Shown one piece after another: positions 17,799 through 26,388 of a stretch of 64,000 nucleotides of DNA; position 1 is the stretch's first letter, and each line of letters opens with the position of its first letter. Source of the DNA: Sphingomonas arenae (GTDB lineage: Bacteria > Pseudomonadota > Alphaproteobacteria > Sphingomonadales > Sphingomonadaceae); the NCBI RefSeq assembly GCF_016924655.1, contig NZ_JAFFJU010000002.1, forward strand, positions 1-64,000. The letters are read 5' to 3'. Both the position numbers and the translations under genes were made by a program. The notes under the pieces are model-generated. The model was not told the origin of the DNA, did not search any database, and saw only the letters and a program-made list of their open reading frames with translations.

Positions 17799-18902
17799 AT
17801 GTTCGATGAACTCGACCGCTTTTTAGGCTGGCTGACCCTCAACCTCGATGCACTCGCGATCGGAGCCGCGGTCGCCGTCGGCCTTGTAGGCCTGATGCTC
17901 CTTCTCCGCGGCATCGGTCATCGCATCGTCGCCAGTGATCCCGATTGCCTCACGTGGCGCGCTGTCGTCGGCCGCGTTCTGGCCAAGACCAGCGTCCTGT
18001 TCATGGTCGCCGCAGCAGTCGAGATCGTCGTCACCTACGCCCAGCCGCCCGCGCGGATCGAACGGTTGTTCGACATTGCGTTCATCGTCGCCTTCGCCCT
18101 GCAAGGTGCCGTGTGGGGTCGCGAGTTGGTTCTGGGCGTCATCGGTCAGCGCGTCGGGCACAATCCGGACACGACGCTCGGCAACGCCATTTCGCTAATC
18201 CGCGTGCTGGTCAGCGTGGCGCTGTTCGCCATCGCCTTCATCGTCATTCTCGACAATCTGGGCGTGAACGTCACGGCCCTGGTGGCCGGCCTCGGCATCG
18301 GCGGCATCGCGATCGGCTTGGCTGCACAGGGCATCTTCTCCGACCTGTTCGCCGCGCTTGCCATCCTGTTCGACCGGCCCTTCCGCCGAGGAGACACCAT
18401 CCGCTTCGACCAGACCACGGGCACGGTGGAGCGCATCGGCCTCAAGACCACGCGCCTTCGCTCGCTCACCGGCGAGCAGGTCATCATGGCCAACACCAAG
18501 CTGCTCGAGCGAGAGATCCGCAATCTCGCCGCCGGCGACGACCGCCGCGAGACCTTGCGTTTCGGCGTGACCTACCAGACCCCGCCCGAGAAGCTGGAGA
18601 AGATCGAGAGCCTCGCCCGCGCCGCCGTCCACGCCCAGCCCGGCTGTGAGCTCGTCCGCTGCGTCATGGTCGCCTTCGGACCGTCCAGCCTCGACCACGA
18701 GCTGTTGTTCGTACACGAAGGACTCGACGCCGAAGCCCTCTTCCACAAGCGCGCTGCCCTCATGACCGACTTGCTGAAGCGCTTCGCCGCCGAGGACATC
18801 CAGTTCGCCTATCCGACCCAGACAACCTTCACCGCGGCGCCGGATGGCTCGCTGGTCATGCCCTACGCGGTGCCGGCAGCCGTGCCGTCATCCCACTCCT
18901 GA
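17799..18902 (+). CDS. MscS-family mechanosensitive ion channel
   Basis: 367 residues. The first ~150 residues contain three or four hydrophobic helices, and the pore-lining helix is LVAGLGIGGIAIGLAAQGIF, followed by SDLFAALAILFDRPFRRGD, the classical MscS signature. The beta domain (TTGTVERIGLKTTRLRSLTG) and the C-terminal alpha/beta domain follow. It opens under membrane tension to release solutes on osmotic downshock. The C-terminal 35 residues are low complexity. A weak ribosome-binding site and no operon partners. Confidence 0.92.
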   Translation: MFDELDRFLGWLTLNLDALAIGAAVAVGLVGLMLLLRGIGHRIVASDPDCLTWRAVVGRVLAKTSVLFMVAAAVEIVVTYAQPPARIERLFDIAFIVAFALQGAVWGRELVLGVIGQRVGHNPDTTLGNAISLIRVLVSVALFAIAFIVILDNLGVNVTALVAGLGIGGIAIGLAAQGIFSDLFAALAILFDRPFRRGDTIRFDQTTGTVERIGLKTTRLRSLTGEQVIMANTKLLEREIRNLAAGDDRRETLRFGVTYQTPPEKLEKIESLARAAVHAQPGCELVRCVMVAFGPSSLDHELLFVHEGLDAEALFHKRAALMTDLLKRFAAEDIQFAYPTQTTFTAAPDGSLVMPYAVPAAVPSSHS

Positions 18903-18904
18903 GC

Positions 18905-18967
18905 TTCGACCCGAGCGAAGTCGAAAACCGAACTCACCTCCACCCGTCACTCCGCGAAAGCGGGAGT
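18905..18967. repeat. Two REP-like hairpins after the MscS gene
   Basis: TTCGAC at 18905-18910 pairs with GTCGAA at 18920-18925. A second hairpin spans 18949-18967, ACTCCGC, loop GAAA, then GCGGGAGT with one bulged base. Both are of the small palindromic kind scattered in sphingomonad intergenic DNA. The rest of 18903-19140 shows no gene I can support. Confidence 0.5.
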
Positions 18968-19140
18968 CCATCTCCGCCCCATCAGCGACGGCGCCTCGCC
19001 CACGCTAACAGAAACGGTACCGAGCATAGCACTTGGACGGCCCACTCTTCCGGGTAACGAGGGCGAGCCTCAATGGCAGGGTGTCTGGCGGTCACTCATG
19101 GCCCAGAGCGGAAGTTCACGCCGGAGCTAAGCTTGAACAA

Positions 19141-19521
19141 TCAATCGGGTGGTGGCAGCCGTCGGCCAAGTAGACCGGTCACTAACAAACACGGTGCCAA
19201 GAGGGCTAAAGCCACGTCGAGCGGCAAGAGCGAAGGCAACCTAGTCGTGAGGAGGGGAGAAAGCAGACTGGGGTAAGCAGCCGCGTAAGTGGTGCTTGCT
19301 AGGAACAGCAGCGCGGATTGCTGTCGAGCAAAGCTTTTCCAAGCCGACATGGCAGCAAAGATGCCAAACAGGACTCCAGCGACCGCCACGCCCAGCATGA
19401 ATAGTGAAAGGGCGCTGTTCAGCGACATGCCCTGCATGCCTCGTCCCACCAGGTACGATGTAGCCAGTGCCGACACGAACATGCCCATGCTTGCTAGCGA
19501 CGAAAGCGACTGCCAACTCAT
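19141..19521 (-). CDS. Hypothetical four-helix membrane protein
   Basis: 126 residues with four hydrophobic segments: about 7-28, 34-58, 68-88 and 98-118. Short polar loops lie between them and the C-terminus is RRLPPPD. No family is recognised. The ATG at 19521 has AGGA nine bases upstream, which is better than the TTG at 19524. The layout of four regularly spaced helices favours a real gene over the opposing plus-strand ORF in the same place, but the composition and codon use are less typical than those of the neighbours. Confidence 0.5.
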   Translation of the reverse strand: MSWQSLSSLASMGMFVSALATSYLVGRGMQGMSLNSALSLFMLGVAVAGVLFGIFAAMSAWKSFARQQSALLFLASTTYAAAYPSLLSPLLTTRLPSLLPLDVALALLAPCLLVTGLLGRRLPPPD

Positions 19522-19788
19522 CAAGGGGTTTCCTGGGCCGATACTGTGGCGTGTCTAGGCGGAAATGGAGCGTCCGCTTTCCACCCACAGCTCACACTGA
19601 ATCAACTCCCCTCCTTGCACAATAGGAGCCCGCCTGCTCCAAGCTGTCCCGCGGTTCGACCGCAGGCTCTTTCACATCATTGTATTGCCGGATCGCGAGC
19701 ACGCCACGACCGTGAACATTGAGAACATTCGCGGCGGCATTGGGCCACCTGCTTGCGGCCGACGCCGCAGCCGCTAAGGACTTGTCTC

Positions 19789-20244
19789 ATGCCCATCGCT
19801 TCGCTTGACGAAATCCGCTCCCGCTTCGGCTCCGAGATCGGCATCTCCGACTGGATCGTCATCGACCAAGGCCGCATCAATGCCTTTGCGGACGCGACTG
19901 AGGACCACCAGTTCATCCACGTGGACGAGGGCACCGCGAAGCAAACGCCGTTCGGCGGCACCATTGCTCACGGCTTCCTCTCGCTGTCGCTGCTGAGCCG
20001 CATGGCGGCCGACGTCATGCTGGTGCCCGACACCATCAAGATGGGCGTCAACTACGGCTTCGACCGTGTCCGCTTCTTGGCGCCGGTGAAGTCCGGCAAG
20101 CGCGTCCGCGGCCGCTTCGTGCTGGACGCCGCCGACGAGAAGGCGCCAGGTCAGCTGCTTACCCGCCACACTGTCACCGTCGAGATTGAAGACGAGGACA
20201 AGCCTGCCCTTACTGCCGTCTGGCTCGGCCTGTTGTTCATTTGA
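19789..20244 (+). CDS. MaoC-type (hotdog) enoyl-CoA hydratase
   Basis: 151-residue single-hotdog protein. The hydratase-2 motif is present as NAFADATEDHQFIHVDEGTA followed by TPFGGTIAHGFLSLSLL, giving the Asp and His of the (R)-specific hydratase site. It hydrates trans-2-enoyl-CoA to (R)-3-hydroxyacyl-CoA, a step that can feed PHA synthesis or fatty-acid breakdown. The start ATG 19789 has AAGGA eight bases before it. A thiolase follows after a REP-like pair, and a PHA depolymerase lies 3 kb on, so a loose acyl-CoA/PHA context exists. Confidence 0.9.
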   Translation: MPIASLDEIRSRFGSEIGISDWIVIDQGRINAFADATEDHQFIHVDEGTAKQTPFGGTIAHGFLSLSLLSRMAADVMLVPDTIKMGVNYGFDRVRFLAPVKSGKRVRGRFVLDAADEKAPGQLLTRHTVTVEIEDEDKPALTAVWLGLLFI

Positions 20245-20256
20245 GCACCAACCAAG

Positions 20257-20343
20257 GCGCTCACCCTGAGCTTGTCGAAGGGTCATCCTTCTTCTAGCTC
20301 ACGGGTCACAAGGACGGGGCTTCGACAGGCTCAGCCTGAGCGC
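20257..20343. repeat. Inverted pair of REP-like elements between MaoC and thiolase genes
   Basis: A 24-base element at 20257-20280 recurs inverted at 20320-20343 with four mismatches. Both contain the core TGTCGAAG and a CTGAGC block. Together they could fold into a long stem with about 39 bases between. The arrangement matches a bacterial interspersed mosaic element. It could end the maoC transcript or stabilise its 3' end, and it lies upstream of the thiolase ribosome-binding site. Confidence 0.75.
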
Positions 20344-20373
20344 ACCGGTTGAGCCCTAACCATAGGAGTTACC

Positions 20374-21555
20374 ATGTCCGCACGCGACGCCGTCATCGTT
20401 TCCACCGCCCGCACGCCGATCGGCAAGGCCTATCGCGGCGCCTTCAACGCCACGCCCTCACCGACCCTTTGCGCCCACGCCATCCGCGCTGCCGTGGAGC
20501 GCGCCCGGGTCGAGCCGGACGAAATCGAGGACTGCATCATCGGCGCCGCTCTCCAGCAGGGCGTGCAGACCACCATCGGCCGCACCGCCGCCCTCCGTGC
20601 CGGGCTCGGCGTCGGCGTTGCCGGCATGTCGATCGACCGCCAGTGCGCGTCCGGCTTGATGGCCATCGCCACCGCAGCCAAGCAGGTCATCGTCGACCGC
20701 ATGGACGTGTGCGTCGCCGGCGGCGTCGAGAGCATCAGCCTCGTGCAGACCCCCGAAATGCGGGTCGGTCCGGACCCGGAGCTGCTGTCCATGCACAATG
20801 CGGTCTATATGCCGATGATCCAGACGGCGGAGGTCGTCGGCAATCGTTACTCGATCAGCCGTGAGCGCTGCGACGAATATGCGCTCCGCTCCCAGCAGCG
20901 CACCGCCGCCGCTCAGGCTGAGGGCCGCTTTGCCGACGAGATCGTCGAAGTCACCGCGCGCATGGCGGTCAAGAACAAGGAAACGGGTGAGACCACCATG
21001 CAGGAGGTCACCCTCGCCAAGGACGAGGGCAACCGCCCACAGACCACGCTGGAGGACCTCGCCAAGCTGCAGCCGGTGATGGGCCCGGAAGCCCTGATTA
21101 CCGCCGGCAACGCGTCGCAGCTGTCGGACGGCGCCTCCGCCTGCGTCGTCATGGACGCGATCCTCGCCGAGAAGAAGGGCCTGGAGCCGCTCGGCCGATA
21201 TCTCGGCATGGCCGTCGCCGGGACCGAACCGGACGAGATGGGCATCGGTCCCGTGTTCGCCGTGCCGAAGCTGCTGAAGCGCTTCGGTCTGTCGGTGGAC
21301 GACATCGGCTTGTGGGAGCTGAACGAGGCGTTCGCGGTCCAGGTGCTCTACTGCCAGGACAAGCTCGGAATCCCAGACGAGCTGCTCAACGTCAACGGCG
21401 GCGCCATCTCCATTGGCCACCCCTACGGCATGAGCGGCGCGCGCCTCACCGGCCACGCCCTGCTGGAGGGCAAGCGTCGGGGCGCCAAGCACGTGGTCGT
21501 CACCATGTGCGTCGGCGGCGGCATGGGCGCGGCAGGCCTGTTCGAGGTCTTCTGA
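20374..21555 (+). CDS. Acetyl-CoA acyltransferase (thiolase)
   Basis: 393 residues, thiolase II-like. The acyl-accepting Cys91 is in IDRQCASGL. The C-terminal His is in [14 protein letters not shown] and the second Cys in [11 protein letters not shown]. It cleaves 3-ketoacyl-CoA or condenses two acetyl-CoA units. The direction cannot be told from sequence. AGGAG precedes the start by six bases. The neighbouring MaoC hydratase supports a role in acyl-CoA turnover. No phaB or phaC is nearby, so a dedicated PHA synthesis operon is not present here. Confidence 0.93.
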   Translation: MSARDAVIVSTARTPIGKAYRGAFNATPSPTLCAHAIRAAVERARVEPDEIEDCIIGAALQQGVQTTIGRTAALRAGLGVGVAGMSIDRQCASGLMAIATAAKQVIVDRMDVCVAGGVESISLVQTPEMRVGPDPELLSMHNAVYMPMIQTAEVVGNRYSISRERCDEYALRSQQRTAAAQAEGRFADEIVEVTARMAVKNKETGETTMQEVTLAKDEGNRPQTTLEDLAKLQPVMGPEALITAGNASQLSDGASACVVMDAILAEKKGLEPLGRYLGMAVAGTEPDEMGIGPVFAVPKLLKRFGLSVDDIGLWELNEAFAVQVLYCQDKLGIPDELLNVNGGAISIGHPYGMSGARLTGHALLEGKRRGAKHVVVTMCVGGGMGAAGLFEVF

Positions 21556-21687
21556 GGAGCTCCAATCCGCTCTTGCTGAGTAGTCGCGTCAGCGGCGTAT
21601 CGGAGCCACGGCCTTCGATTTGCCGCGGGCACAGCTACACAGGCGGAGCGGGTTGCGGCTTGCATTTCCGTCTGACACCCTCGGCTG

Positions 21688-22287
21688 ATGTCCTCGGTCG
21701 AACTCCTTGCCTTGGCCGCTTCAACCAGCCTGCTGGCGGGCTGGCGGCTCTACTTCGTGACCTTCGCGACGGGTCTGGCGATGCGCTTCGGCTACATCGA
21801 CTTGCCGGAGCACTTGGCAGCGCTTGACGTGCTCGCCAGCCCGTGGGTGATCGCAGTCGCCGGCGCAGCTGCCTCATTCGAGTTCCTCGCCGACAAGGTT
21901 CCGTGGGTCGACAGCATCTGGGACGGCATTCACACCTTCATCCGTCCGGTGGGCGGAGCCTTGCTGGCGCTGGCGATCGTCGACGCCTCGGACCCTGCGT
22001 GGCAGGTCGCAAGCTTTCTGCTCGGCGGCGGCGCTGCGCTGGTGTCTCATGCCGGTAAGGCGGGTGCCCGGGCCATGGTGAACACCAGTCCCGAGCCGTT
22101 CAGCAACGTGGTCGTGTCCACCGGCGAAGACGTCGCAACGGCTGGTCTGCTGGCGTTGGCAATCGCAAATCCACTCGCCGCAGCCGTCATCGCCCTGCTT
22201 CTATTGGCGCTGTCTGTCTGGCTGGCACTTGCAGCGCGAAGGCTCGTGAAGCGGGTGCTCAATCTGGGAAGCAAGCCACAGACTTGA
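21688..22287 (+). CDS. DUF4126 membrane protein
   Basis: 199 residues with five or six hydrophobic helices. Conserved DUF4126 stretches are AASTSLLAGWRLYFVTFATG at the N-terminus, the FEFLADKVPWVDSIWDGIHT block in the middle, and the Gly/Ala-rich helices that follow. The family has no proven function. Its last 29 bases overlap, in antisense, the end of the B2-like gene on the minus strand. Confidence 0.85.
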   Translation: MSSVELLALAASTSLLAGWRLYFVTFATGLAMRFGYIDLPEHLAALDVLASPWVIAVAGAAASFEFLADKVPWVDSIWDGIHTFIRPVGGALLALAIVDASDPAWQVASFLLGGGAALVSHAGKAGARAMVNTSPEPFSNVVVSTGEDVATAGLLALAIANPLAAAVIALLLLALSVWLALAARRLVKRVLNLGSKPQT

Positions 22288-22696
22288 ATCGGCTGGCTTC
22301 GTCGCCACCAATCAAGGTCGCGTCGCCCAGCATAACCCAGACATGTCCCTCCAGCCCGTCGCCGGTCGCAACCCCATAATGCAAACGGGCGTCCAGACCC
22401 CGGGCGCGCAGCATCGCCTGACAGGCAAGTCCCTGCTGCAGGCACACGGTCCGGAACGGCACCACGGCAGCGGCCCATCGCACGGCCCTAGCAACCGCCG
22501 CATGGTCGTGGGCCATCATCGGCCCAAGCGGCACCGCGCCCGAGCGGATCACGCGATGGAACGGCGCAACCCGCACCAGGACAGCCGCCCAAGCAAGCCG
22601 CGCCGCCGCTTCGATCAACAGCCGCCTTTGCCCGACCGACAGCCGTCTGAACCGGCGCCAACGAGAGGGCGAAGCCAGTGCGAACGGGTGGGCCAT
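22259..22696 (-). CDS. Lasso-peptide B2-like protein (Transglut_core3)
   Basis: 145 residues resembling the leader-peptidase half (B2, McjB C-terminal) of lasso-peptide biosynthesis. The catalytic Cys is in FRTVCLQQGLACQAMLRARG. The His is in LEGHVWVML and an Asp follows in GDATLIGGDE, completing a cysteine-protease-like triad. In lasso clusters this protein removes the leader before macrocyclisation by an asparagine-synthetase-like enzyme. Here I find no precursor, B1 (PqqD-like), cyclase, isopeptidase or exporter close by, so the gene is isolated. It may be a relic, or act on another substrate. The ribosome-binding site is too close to the ATG to be convincing. Confidence 0.75.
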   Translation of the reverse strand: MAHPFALASPSRWRRFRRLSVGQRRLLIEAAARLAWAAVLVRVAPFHRVIRSGAVPLGPMMAHDHAAVARAVRWAAAVVPFRTVCLQQGLACQAMLRARGLDARLHYGVATGDGLEGHVWVMLGDATLIGGDEASRFKSVACFPD

Positions 22697-22780
22697 TCCT
22701 CACACCTTCGCGCGGTGCAGCGACGCACGCAACCCGAGCCGCGCTGAACGGTTACTCACCCGAAACAGGAGAAGGACATC

Positions 22781-23041
22781 ATGGCCGAAGGCGGAAACAC
22801 GAGCCTCGTCGAACGGATCGCCCGCGTGCTCTGCGGGGCCGAGCACAGCGCCAATGCCGACGGCAGCGAGATGTCGGCCGGGGAGCATGTCAACGAGCAT
22901 TGGCGCCAGCACCGCAACCAGGCGATGGCGGTGCTCAAGGCAATACGGGAACCCGATCAGGCAGCCACCGCCGCCGGTGACCCACAGGTGTGGCAGAAGA
23001 TGGTTGAAGCGAGCATCGCCGCAGAGGACGTGAAGGCCTGA
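22781..23041 (+). CDS. Conserved small sphingomonad protein
   Basis: 86 residues, soluble, helical, no known domain. Notable stretches are VERIARVLCGAEHSANADG, then AGEHVNEHWRQHRNQAMAVL and REPDQAATAAGDPQVWQKMV. I recall this layout (SANADG, W-x-H, REPD, G-D-x-x-W-x-x-M) from unnamed proteins common in sphingomonads. The ATG at 22781 has AGGAGAAGGA upstream. A strong hairpin at 23061-23096 follows the stop. Confidence 0.72.
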   Translation: MAEGGNTSLVERIARVLCGAEHSANADGSEMSAGEHVNEHWRQHRNQAMAVLKAIREPDQAATAAGDPQVWQKMVEASIAAEDVKA

Positions 23042-23060
23042 TCCACGTCGCCATACAAGC

Positions 23061-23096
23061 GAAAGGCCGCCCGAGCGCACGCCCGGACGGCCTTTC
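23061..23096. terminator. Bidirectional hairpin between 22781 gene and PHA depolymerase locus
   Basis: GAAAGGCCG at 23061-23069 pairs with CGGCCTTTC at 23088-23096, and three further pairs lie inside after one mismatch. It sits 19 bases after the stop of the 86-residue gene and is also downstream of the minus-strand phaZ transcript, so it may serve both. Confidence 0.7.
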
Positions 23097-23124
23097 CATT
23101 GTCGAGCCGGTGGCGGCCTGACGC

Positions 23125-23178
23125 TTAAGCGAGCACTCCGGCGGAGGCGACACTCACCGACTTGGGACAATGAGACAT
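23125..23178 (-). CDS. Possible 17-residue peptide with ideal ribosome-binding site
   Basis: ATG at 23178 is preceded on the minus strand by AAAGGAGGT, an exact complement to the 16S rRNA 3' end, with seven bases between GGAGG and ATG. The peptide reads MSHCPKSVSVASAGVLA and ends at TAA 23125-23127. It would be made from the 3' part of the phaZ transcript, 68 bases after that stop. No family is known to me. It may be a real small protein or the remnant of a longer gene. Confidence 0.4.
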   Translation of the reverse strand: MSHCPKSVSVASAGVLA

Positions 23179-23246
23179 CAGACCACCTCCTTTCAGCTGT
23201 TGAACAGTGAGCAGAAGATGGGACCTAGCCGCTTGGATTCAAGGGC

Positions 23247-24467
23247 TTAGCTGTGGCTCGCGATGAACTTCTCGACCACGGGTGCGATCCGCTCACGCCA
23301 CTTACGTCCATTGAAGATGCCGTAGTGACCGACATCCTTCGCGAGCAAATACTGCTTCTTCGCCTCGCCTAGTTTGGTCGCGAGCTTGAGGGCAGCCTTG
23401 GTCTGGCCAACGCCGGAGATGTCGTCGCGCTCGCCCTCGATGGCCAACAGGGCCGTGTCGGTGATCGCACCCGGGTCCACCCGACGGCCGCGGTGCATGA
23501 ACTCACCCTTGGGCAGAAGGTGTCGTTGGAAGACCACGTCCACTGTCTGCAGGTAGAACTCCGCGGTCATGTCGCAGACCGAGCGATATTCGTCGTAGAA
23601 CTCGCGAGTGGCGTCTGCGCTCTCGTCGTCGCCAACCACCAGATGCTTGAACATCTCCCAGTGGCTGACGAGGTGGCTGCCGAGATTCATCGTCATAAAT
23701 CCCGCGAGCTGCAGGAAGCCCGGATAAACCTTCCGCCCGCTGCCCGGATAGAGCATCGGCACGGTCGCGATGACATTCCGCTGGAACCAGGCATGGGGGC
23801 GCTGGGTCGCCAGCGTGTTGACCGCGGTGGGCGCTTCGCGCGTATCGATCGGACCCCCCATCAGGGTCAGCGATCTCGGCCGGCAGGCATGCTGATCCGC
23901 GTTCATCAACGCAACTGCCGCATAGGCGGGAACCGACGGTTGGCAGACCGCCAGCATGTGCGCTCCAGGCCCGATCGCTTCCAGGAACTCGATCAGATAA
24001 TCGATGTAGGTGTCGAGGTCGAACGCGCCTTCCGACAGCGGCACCATCTTCGCGTCCCGCCAATCCGTGATGTAGACGTCGTGACCCGGCAGCATCCGTT
24101 CCACCGTTCCGCGCAGCAGCGTCGCATAATGACCCGACATCGGGGCGACGATCAGCAGCTTCGGCTGGTCCACGGGCGCGCCCTCGCGCACGAACCGCTT
24201 CAGTTGTCCGAAGGGCTTTCGGAGCACGATGTCCTCGTGGACTGGCACAAGGCGCCCGTCGATGCTGGTATCGAACAGGTCGAAGTTCGGCTTGCCTCGC
24301 GGCGCCGCGGCATGCGCGAACACGTCCAGACTTGCGGCCACGATGGGACCAGCGGAGCTGTAGCTGAGCGGATTGGCGGGACTGTTCATCCAGCTCGAGG
24401 AGAGGTTGGCAAGCTGGCTCGCGCCCGCCAACCACGAGCGCTGCACCTCATAGGCGTCGTAAAGCAT
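23247..24467 (-). CDS. phaZ: Intracellular polyhydroxyalkanoate depolymerase
   Basis: 406 residues from ATG 24467, PhaZ family of amorphous-PHB depolymerases. Marks are MLYDAYEVQRSWLAGASQLA at the N-terminus, IVAPMSGHYATLLRGTVE, VYITDWRDAKMVP, and the alpha/beta-hydrolase nucleophile elbow HMLAVCQPSVPAYA with Cys as nucleophile. The late KDVGHYGIFNGRKWRE carries the catalytic His. It mobilises stored PHA. The frame runs on to 24917, but that extension is antisense to the ABC gene and lacks family features. GAGG lies before 24467. An exporter is divergent, 120 bases away. Confidence 0.92.
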   Translation of the reverse strand: MLYDAYEVQRSWLAGASQLANLSSSWMNSPANPLSYSSAGPIVAASLDVFAHAAAPRGKPNFDLFDTSIDGRLVPVHEDIVLRKPFGQLKRFVREGAPVDQPKLLIVAPMSGHYATLLRGTVERMLPGHDVYITDWRDAKMVPLSEGAFDLDTYIDYLIEFLEAIGPGAHMLAVCQPSVPAYAAVALMNADQHACRPRSLTLMGGPIDTREAPTAVNTLATQRPHAWFQRNVIATVPMLYPGSGRKVYPGFLQLAGFMTMNLGSHLVSHWEMFKHLVVGDDESADATREFYDEYRSVCDMTAEFYLQTVDVVFQRHLLPKGEFMHRGRRVDPGAITDTALLAIEGERDDISGVGQTKAALKLATKLGEAKKQYLLAKDVGHYGIFNGRKWRERIAPVVEKFIASHS

Positions 24468-24587
24468 CGAACCTCGTGAAAAGCCTTCCCCCAGAGAACA
24501 GGTGTGCGGCCGAAAAGGTCCGCTGGCAAGCGAACAATGCGGTGCTTGCGGTTGGCGTTGCCCCTTCTCCCCTGCTAACCGCCGCCC

Positions 24588-26375
24588 ATGGCTACTGCCC
24601 CTGAAAAGACCGAGCGTGAAAGCCGCAGCATTGGCAACCTGAAGCTCGTCTTCCGTGCGGCCAGCCGCTACCCGGCACGGATCGCGGGGGCCTTGTTTTT
24701 CCTCGCCATGTCCTCGGCGGCAACACTGGCAATCCCTTACGGCTTCAAGCAGGTCATCGACCGTGGCTTCGGCGGCGACGCGATCAGCAGTGCGGCGGTC
24801 ACGCAGGCCTTCCACTATCTGCTGATGATCGTGGCCGTCCTGGCCATCGCTACCGGCTTCCGCTTCTACTTCGTGTCGTGGCTCGGCGAGCGGACAGTGG
24901 CCGACATCCGCCGTCAAGTGCAGCGTAATCTGCTGACCCTGCCGCCTCGCTTCTTCGAGGAGAACCGCCCGTCCGAAATCGCATCTCGGCTGACGGCTGA
25001 CACGGCCATCCTTGAGCAGACCGTCGGTTCAACCTTCTCCTTCGCCTTGCGCAACCTGGTCACAGGCGTCGGCGGGATTGTCTACCTGTTCGCTTTGTCC
25101 CCCAAGCTGGCCGGCATGCTGCTGGTGGCCATTCCGTTCCTTTTCGGACCGATCGTGCTGTTCGGCCGCAAGGTCCGCACGCTCAGCCGGGACAGCCAGG
25201 ACCGGATCGCCGACGTCGGCACCAACGTCAGCGAGGTTCTCGGCGCGATGAAGATCGTCCAGGCCTTCGGCCAGGAGCACCGGGAAGAGCAGCGCTTCGC
25301 AGGCACGGTCGAGAATGCATTCAAGACCGCCCGCAAGCGCCTTCGGCTGCGCGCCATCATGACCGTCGTCCTGATCGCCCTGTTTTTCGGGGCGATCGTG
25401 TTGGTCATCTGGGAAGGCGCGATCGACGTAGCCGCCGGGCGTATGACAGGGGGCGAGATTGCGGCGTTTGTGTTCACCGGGGTTTTGGTCGGGGGCGCAT
25501 TCGGAGCACTGAGCGAGACGTACGGCGATCTCTTGAGGGCGTCGGGCGCTGCTGGCCGCATCTCTGAGCTAATGGCCGCCAAGGCCGAAATTCGAGCGCC
25601 CGCAAGCCCCGTGCTGCTTCCGGATCCCGCCCTGGGTTCCTTGACCTTCGAGCGTGTCGAGTTCCGCTACCCCACCCGTCCCGAAGACAAGGCGCTTCAC
25701 GATCTCAGTCTTGCCGTTCAGCCGGGGGAGACGGTGGCGGTGGTCGGCCCGTCCGGCGCCGGCAAGTCGACGCTCTTCCAGCTCGCTCTTCGCTTCTACG
25801 ATCCGCAGGGCGGTCGGGTACTCGTGGACGGCGTGGACGTCCGGGATGCGGATCCGGCCGTGGTGCGCGGCCGGTTCGCGTTGGTCCCTCAGGAAACCGT
25901 CATCTTTGCGGCGTCCGCCTTCGACAATTTGCGCTACGGGCGTTGGGACGCGAGCCGGGAAGAGATCGAGGACGCTGCGCGCGCGGCCAATGCTCACGAT
26001 TTCCTCGTCGCGCTTCCCGATGGGTATAACACCTATCTTGGTGAAGGCGGAGCGCGGCTGTCCGGCGGTCAGCGGCAGCGCATCGCCATTGCCCGCGCCT
26101 TGCTGCGGGATGCCCCGCTGCTTCTGCTCGACGAAGCCACCAGCGCGCTGGATGCCGAAAGCGAAGCCCAGGTGCAGGAGGCACTGGAGCGGCTGATGAA
26201 GACGCGCACCACCGTAGTCATCGCTCACCGGCTTGCAACCGTCCGGGCAGCGCATCGGATCGTGGTGATGGAAGACGGCCGCATCGTCGAGGAAGGCACC
26301 CACGCCAGCCTGAGCGCGCGTGGCGGCCTGTACGCGCGTCTGGCCCGCCTGCAGTTCGAGAGCGCAGCGGCCTGA
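24588..26375 (+). CDS. ABC exporter, fused permease and ATPase (MsbA-like)
   Basis: 595 residues: a six-helix type IV ABC transmembrane domain (about 20-310), then a nucleotide-binding domain with Walker A GPSGAGKST, signature RLSGGQRQRIAIARALL, Walker B LLLLDEATSALD and the switch His in IAHRLATV. It would work as a homodimer. Closest named types are MsbA-like lipid flippases and multidrug half-transporters, and the substrate is unknown. It ends in a palindrome that holds its stop codon and that of the convergent 276-residue gene. Confidence 0.93.
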   Translation: MATAPEKTERESRSIGNLKLVFRAASRYPARIAGALFFLAMSSAATLAIPYGFKQVIDRGFGGDAISSAAVTQAFHYLLMIVAVLAIATGFRFYFVSWLGERTVADIRRQVQRNLLTLPPRFFEENRPSEIASRLTADTAILEQTVGSTFSFALRNLVTGVGGIVYLFALSPKLAGMLLVAIPFLFGPIVLFGRKVRTLSRDSQDRIADVGTNVSEVLGAMKIVQAFGQEHREEQRFAGTVENAFKTARKRLRLRAIMTVVLIALFFGAIVLVIWEGAIDVAAGRMTGGEIAAFVFTGVLVGGAFGALSETYGDLLRASGAAGRISELMAAKAEIRAPASPVLLPDPALGSLTFERVEFRYPTRPEDKALHDLSLAVQPGETVAVVGPSGAGKSTLFQLALRFYDPQGGRVLVDGVDVRDADPAVVRGRFALVPQETVIFAASAFDNLRYGRWDASREEIEDAARAANAHDFLVALPDGYNTYLGEGGARLSGGQRQRIAIARALLRDAPLLLLDEATSALDAESEAQVQEALERLMKTRTTVVIAHRLATVRAAHRIVVMEDGRIVEEGTHASLSARGGLYARLARLQFESAAA

Positions 26376-26388
26376 GCCGCGCGGCTCA
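26373..26388. terminator. 16-base perfect palindrome holding two opposing stop codons
   Basis: TGAGCCGCGCGGCTCA at 26373-26388 begins with the TGA stop of the ABC exporter and ends with the TCA that is the TGA stop of the minus-strand gene. It could form a short hairpin in either transcript. A T-run is missing, so terminator function is unproven. Confidence 0.5.

Noticed and set aside
19073-19276. Plus-strand 67-residue ORF near the four-helix membrane gene
   Set aside because: Polar low-complexity content, no ribosome-binding site, and overlap with the better-supported minus-strand gene.
24468-24917. Upstream extension of the phaZ frame
   Set aside because: It overlaps the divergent ABC exporter start and lacks PHA-depolymerase features. 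The family start MLYDAY fits 24467.
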